From assembly GCA_024762735.1 (NCBI GenBank), contig JANTGU010000168.1:1-5611 (forward strand): DNA of 5,611 nucleotides, read 5' to 3'. This DNA comes from Bacteroidales bacterium. Lineage in GTDB: Bacteria > Bacteroidota > Bacteroidia > Bacteroidales > F082. The position numbers and the translations under genes were made by a program. Shown here piece after piece: positions 5,038 to 5,611 of the stretch (the stretch's first letter is position 1; the number at the start of each line of letters is the position of its first letter). A model generated the notes under the pieces. The model worked only from the letters and a program-made list of their open reading frames with translations. It was not told the origin of the DNA and ran no database searches.

Positions 5038-5583
5038 ATGAGAAGAGTATTTTTATTCCCCGTGTTGTTGGCTATTTTTTTTGTCTCATGCCAATCAACA
5101 GATACCCGAAAAGAGGCTGTAAAAAAGGAGCTGACAAAAAGTGAGTTGCTTACTAAAATCCATGCCAATGAGCAAAAGTTATTTGGCGACAGCGTGGCAG
5201 CGATAGATAAAAAAAACGCCATGATGGTGGTGGAAGACTATCAGTCGTTTGCCGCCAGGTTTCCAAAAGACAGCCTCGCAGCCGAATACCTGTTTAAAGC
5301 ATCGGACCTGTTAATGAACATGGGACGACCCCAGCAAACGGTGTTCACTTTCAACGAAATTATTGAAAAGTATCCCGATTTTGACAAGATGCCGACCTGC
5401 TATTTTCTGCGTGCCTTTGTTTACGATGATCAATTAAAGGATTACAAAGCCGCCGAAAAATATTATCAGGAGTTTCTGGAAAAATATCCTGACAGCGATT
5501 TCGCCGATGACGCGAGGATGCTTCTAAAAAATTTGGGTAAAACCCCTGAAGAGCTTATCAAAGCGTTTGGCGGGAAGAAGTAA
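5038..5583 (+). CDS. TPR-containing lipoprotein (BamD/YbgF-like helical repeats)
   Basis: The 181-residue protein has a lipoprotein signal (MRR, hydrophobic core 4-15, lipobox FVSC with Cys18), so it should be anchored in the periplasm or outer membrane. A charged linker (22-45) is followed by tetratricopeptide-type helices: a helix around 61-75 ending ARFPKD, one repeat at about 81-113 ending IIEKYPDF, and one at about 119-152 with YKAAEKYYQEFLEKYPDS, then a last helix 155-166. The recurring YPD/FPK turn after each helix pair is typical of the BamD/YbgF-like group; these bind partner proteins and are not enzymes. It is too short to call BamD, and no specific role can be given. It follows def by 226 bases with a probable terminator between, so it may have its own promoter, though no TAnnTTTG box is seen upstream. 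In related genomes as I know them, this gene lies between def and thrS; the window ends 28 bases past its stop. Confidence 0.9.
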   Translation: MRRVFLFPVLLAIFFVSCQSTDTRKEAVKKELTKSELLTKIHANEQKLFGDSVAAIDKKNAMMVVEDYQSFAARFPKDSLAAEYLFKASDLLMNMGRPQQTVFTFNEIIEKYPDFDKMPTCYFLRAFVYDDQLKDYKAAEKYYQEFLEKYPDSDFADDARMLLKNLGKTPEELIKAFGGKK

Positions 5584-5611
5584 CCTTTTTTAAAAATAAC
5601 TCTTAAATCAA

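Noticed and set aside
4701..5222. A 173-codon open frame on the minus strand spanning the end of def, the gap and the start of the TPR lipoprotein gene
   Set aside because: It is antisense to two solid genes, runs through three hairpins, and its translation shows no domain or sensible composition. It is a shadow frame.
1..5611. Mobile island, defence system, CRISPR array or toxin-antitoxin module
   Set aside because: The genes are conserved housekeeping or ordinary envelope genes, with no direct-repeat array, integrase, tRNA attachment site or obvious change in composition.

Overview
The window looks like a chromosomal housekeeping segment from a member of the Bacteroidota, probably a Bacteroidales/Marinilabiliales-type marine or anaerobic lineage (the finer placement is inference). 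Four intergenic -7 boxes match the Bacteroidota consensus TAnnTTTG and lie 12-26 bases before start codons. Shine-Dalgarno sites are absent in favour of A/T-rich leaders. The protein variants (NadC, the MiaA with a YGLEYK...QFAKRQMTWFR tail, RuvX, Def) have the Bacteroidota flavour, and RuvX-Def-TPR lipoprotein is an order I know from that phylum. There is no sign of phage, insertion sequence, CRISPR, tRNA or rRNA.

Left part (1-1143): on the minus strand nadC (quinolinate phosphoribosyltransferase, last step of de novo NAD synthesis) is followed after 7 bases by the start of a YihY/BrkB-family membrane protein cut by the window edge. A 174-base divergent region separates nadC from a plus-strand pair and carries one promoter for each direction.

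Middle (1144-2840): a two-gene plus-strand operon encodes an unrecognised 233-residue lipoprotein and, 3 bases later, a short-chain dehydrogenase/reductase of unknown substrate. A hairpin plus T-run overlapping the SDR stop codon probably ends the transcript. The following 317-base non-coding stretch lies between convergent genes and holds a large nested palindrome.

Right part (2841-5611): miaA (tRNA A37 prenylation, minus) and ruvX (pre-16S rRNA processing / resolvase-like nuclease, plus) diverge from one very compact region in which the two -7 boxes are only 3 bases apart. ruvX is followed at 4 bases by def (peptide deformylase). After a 226-base gap with three hairpins, the last of which resembles an intrinsic terminator, comes a TPR lipoprotein gene. 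miaA, ruvX and def all serve translation: tRNA modification, rRNA maturation and nascent-peptide deformylation.

I found no convincing undescribed system. The items most worth a second look are a palindromic core (CCCGAT....ATCGGG) shared by two intergenic regions, the nearly overlapping miaA/ruvX promoters, and the uncharacterised lipoprotein-SDR pair.
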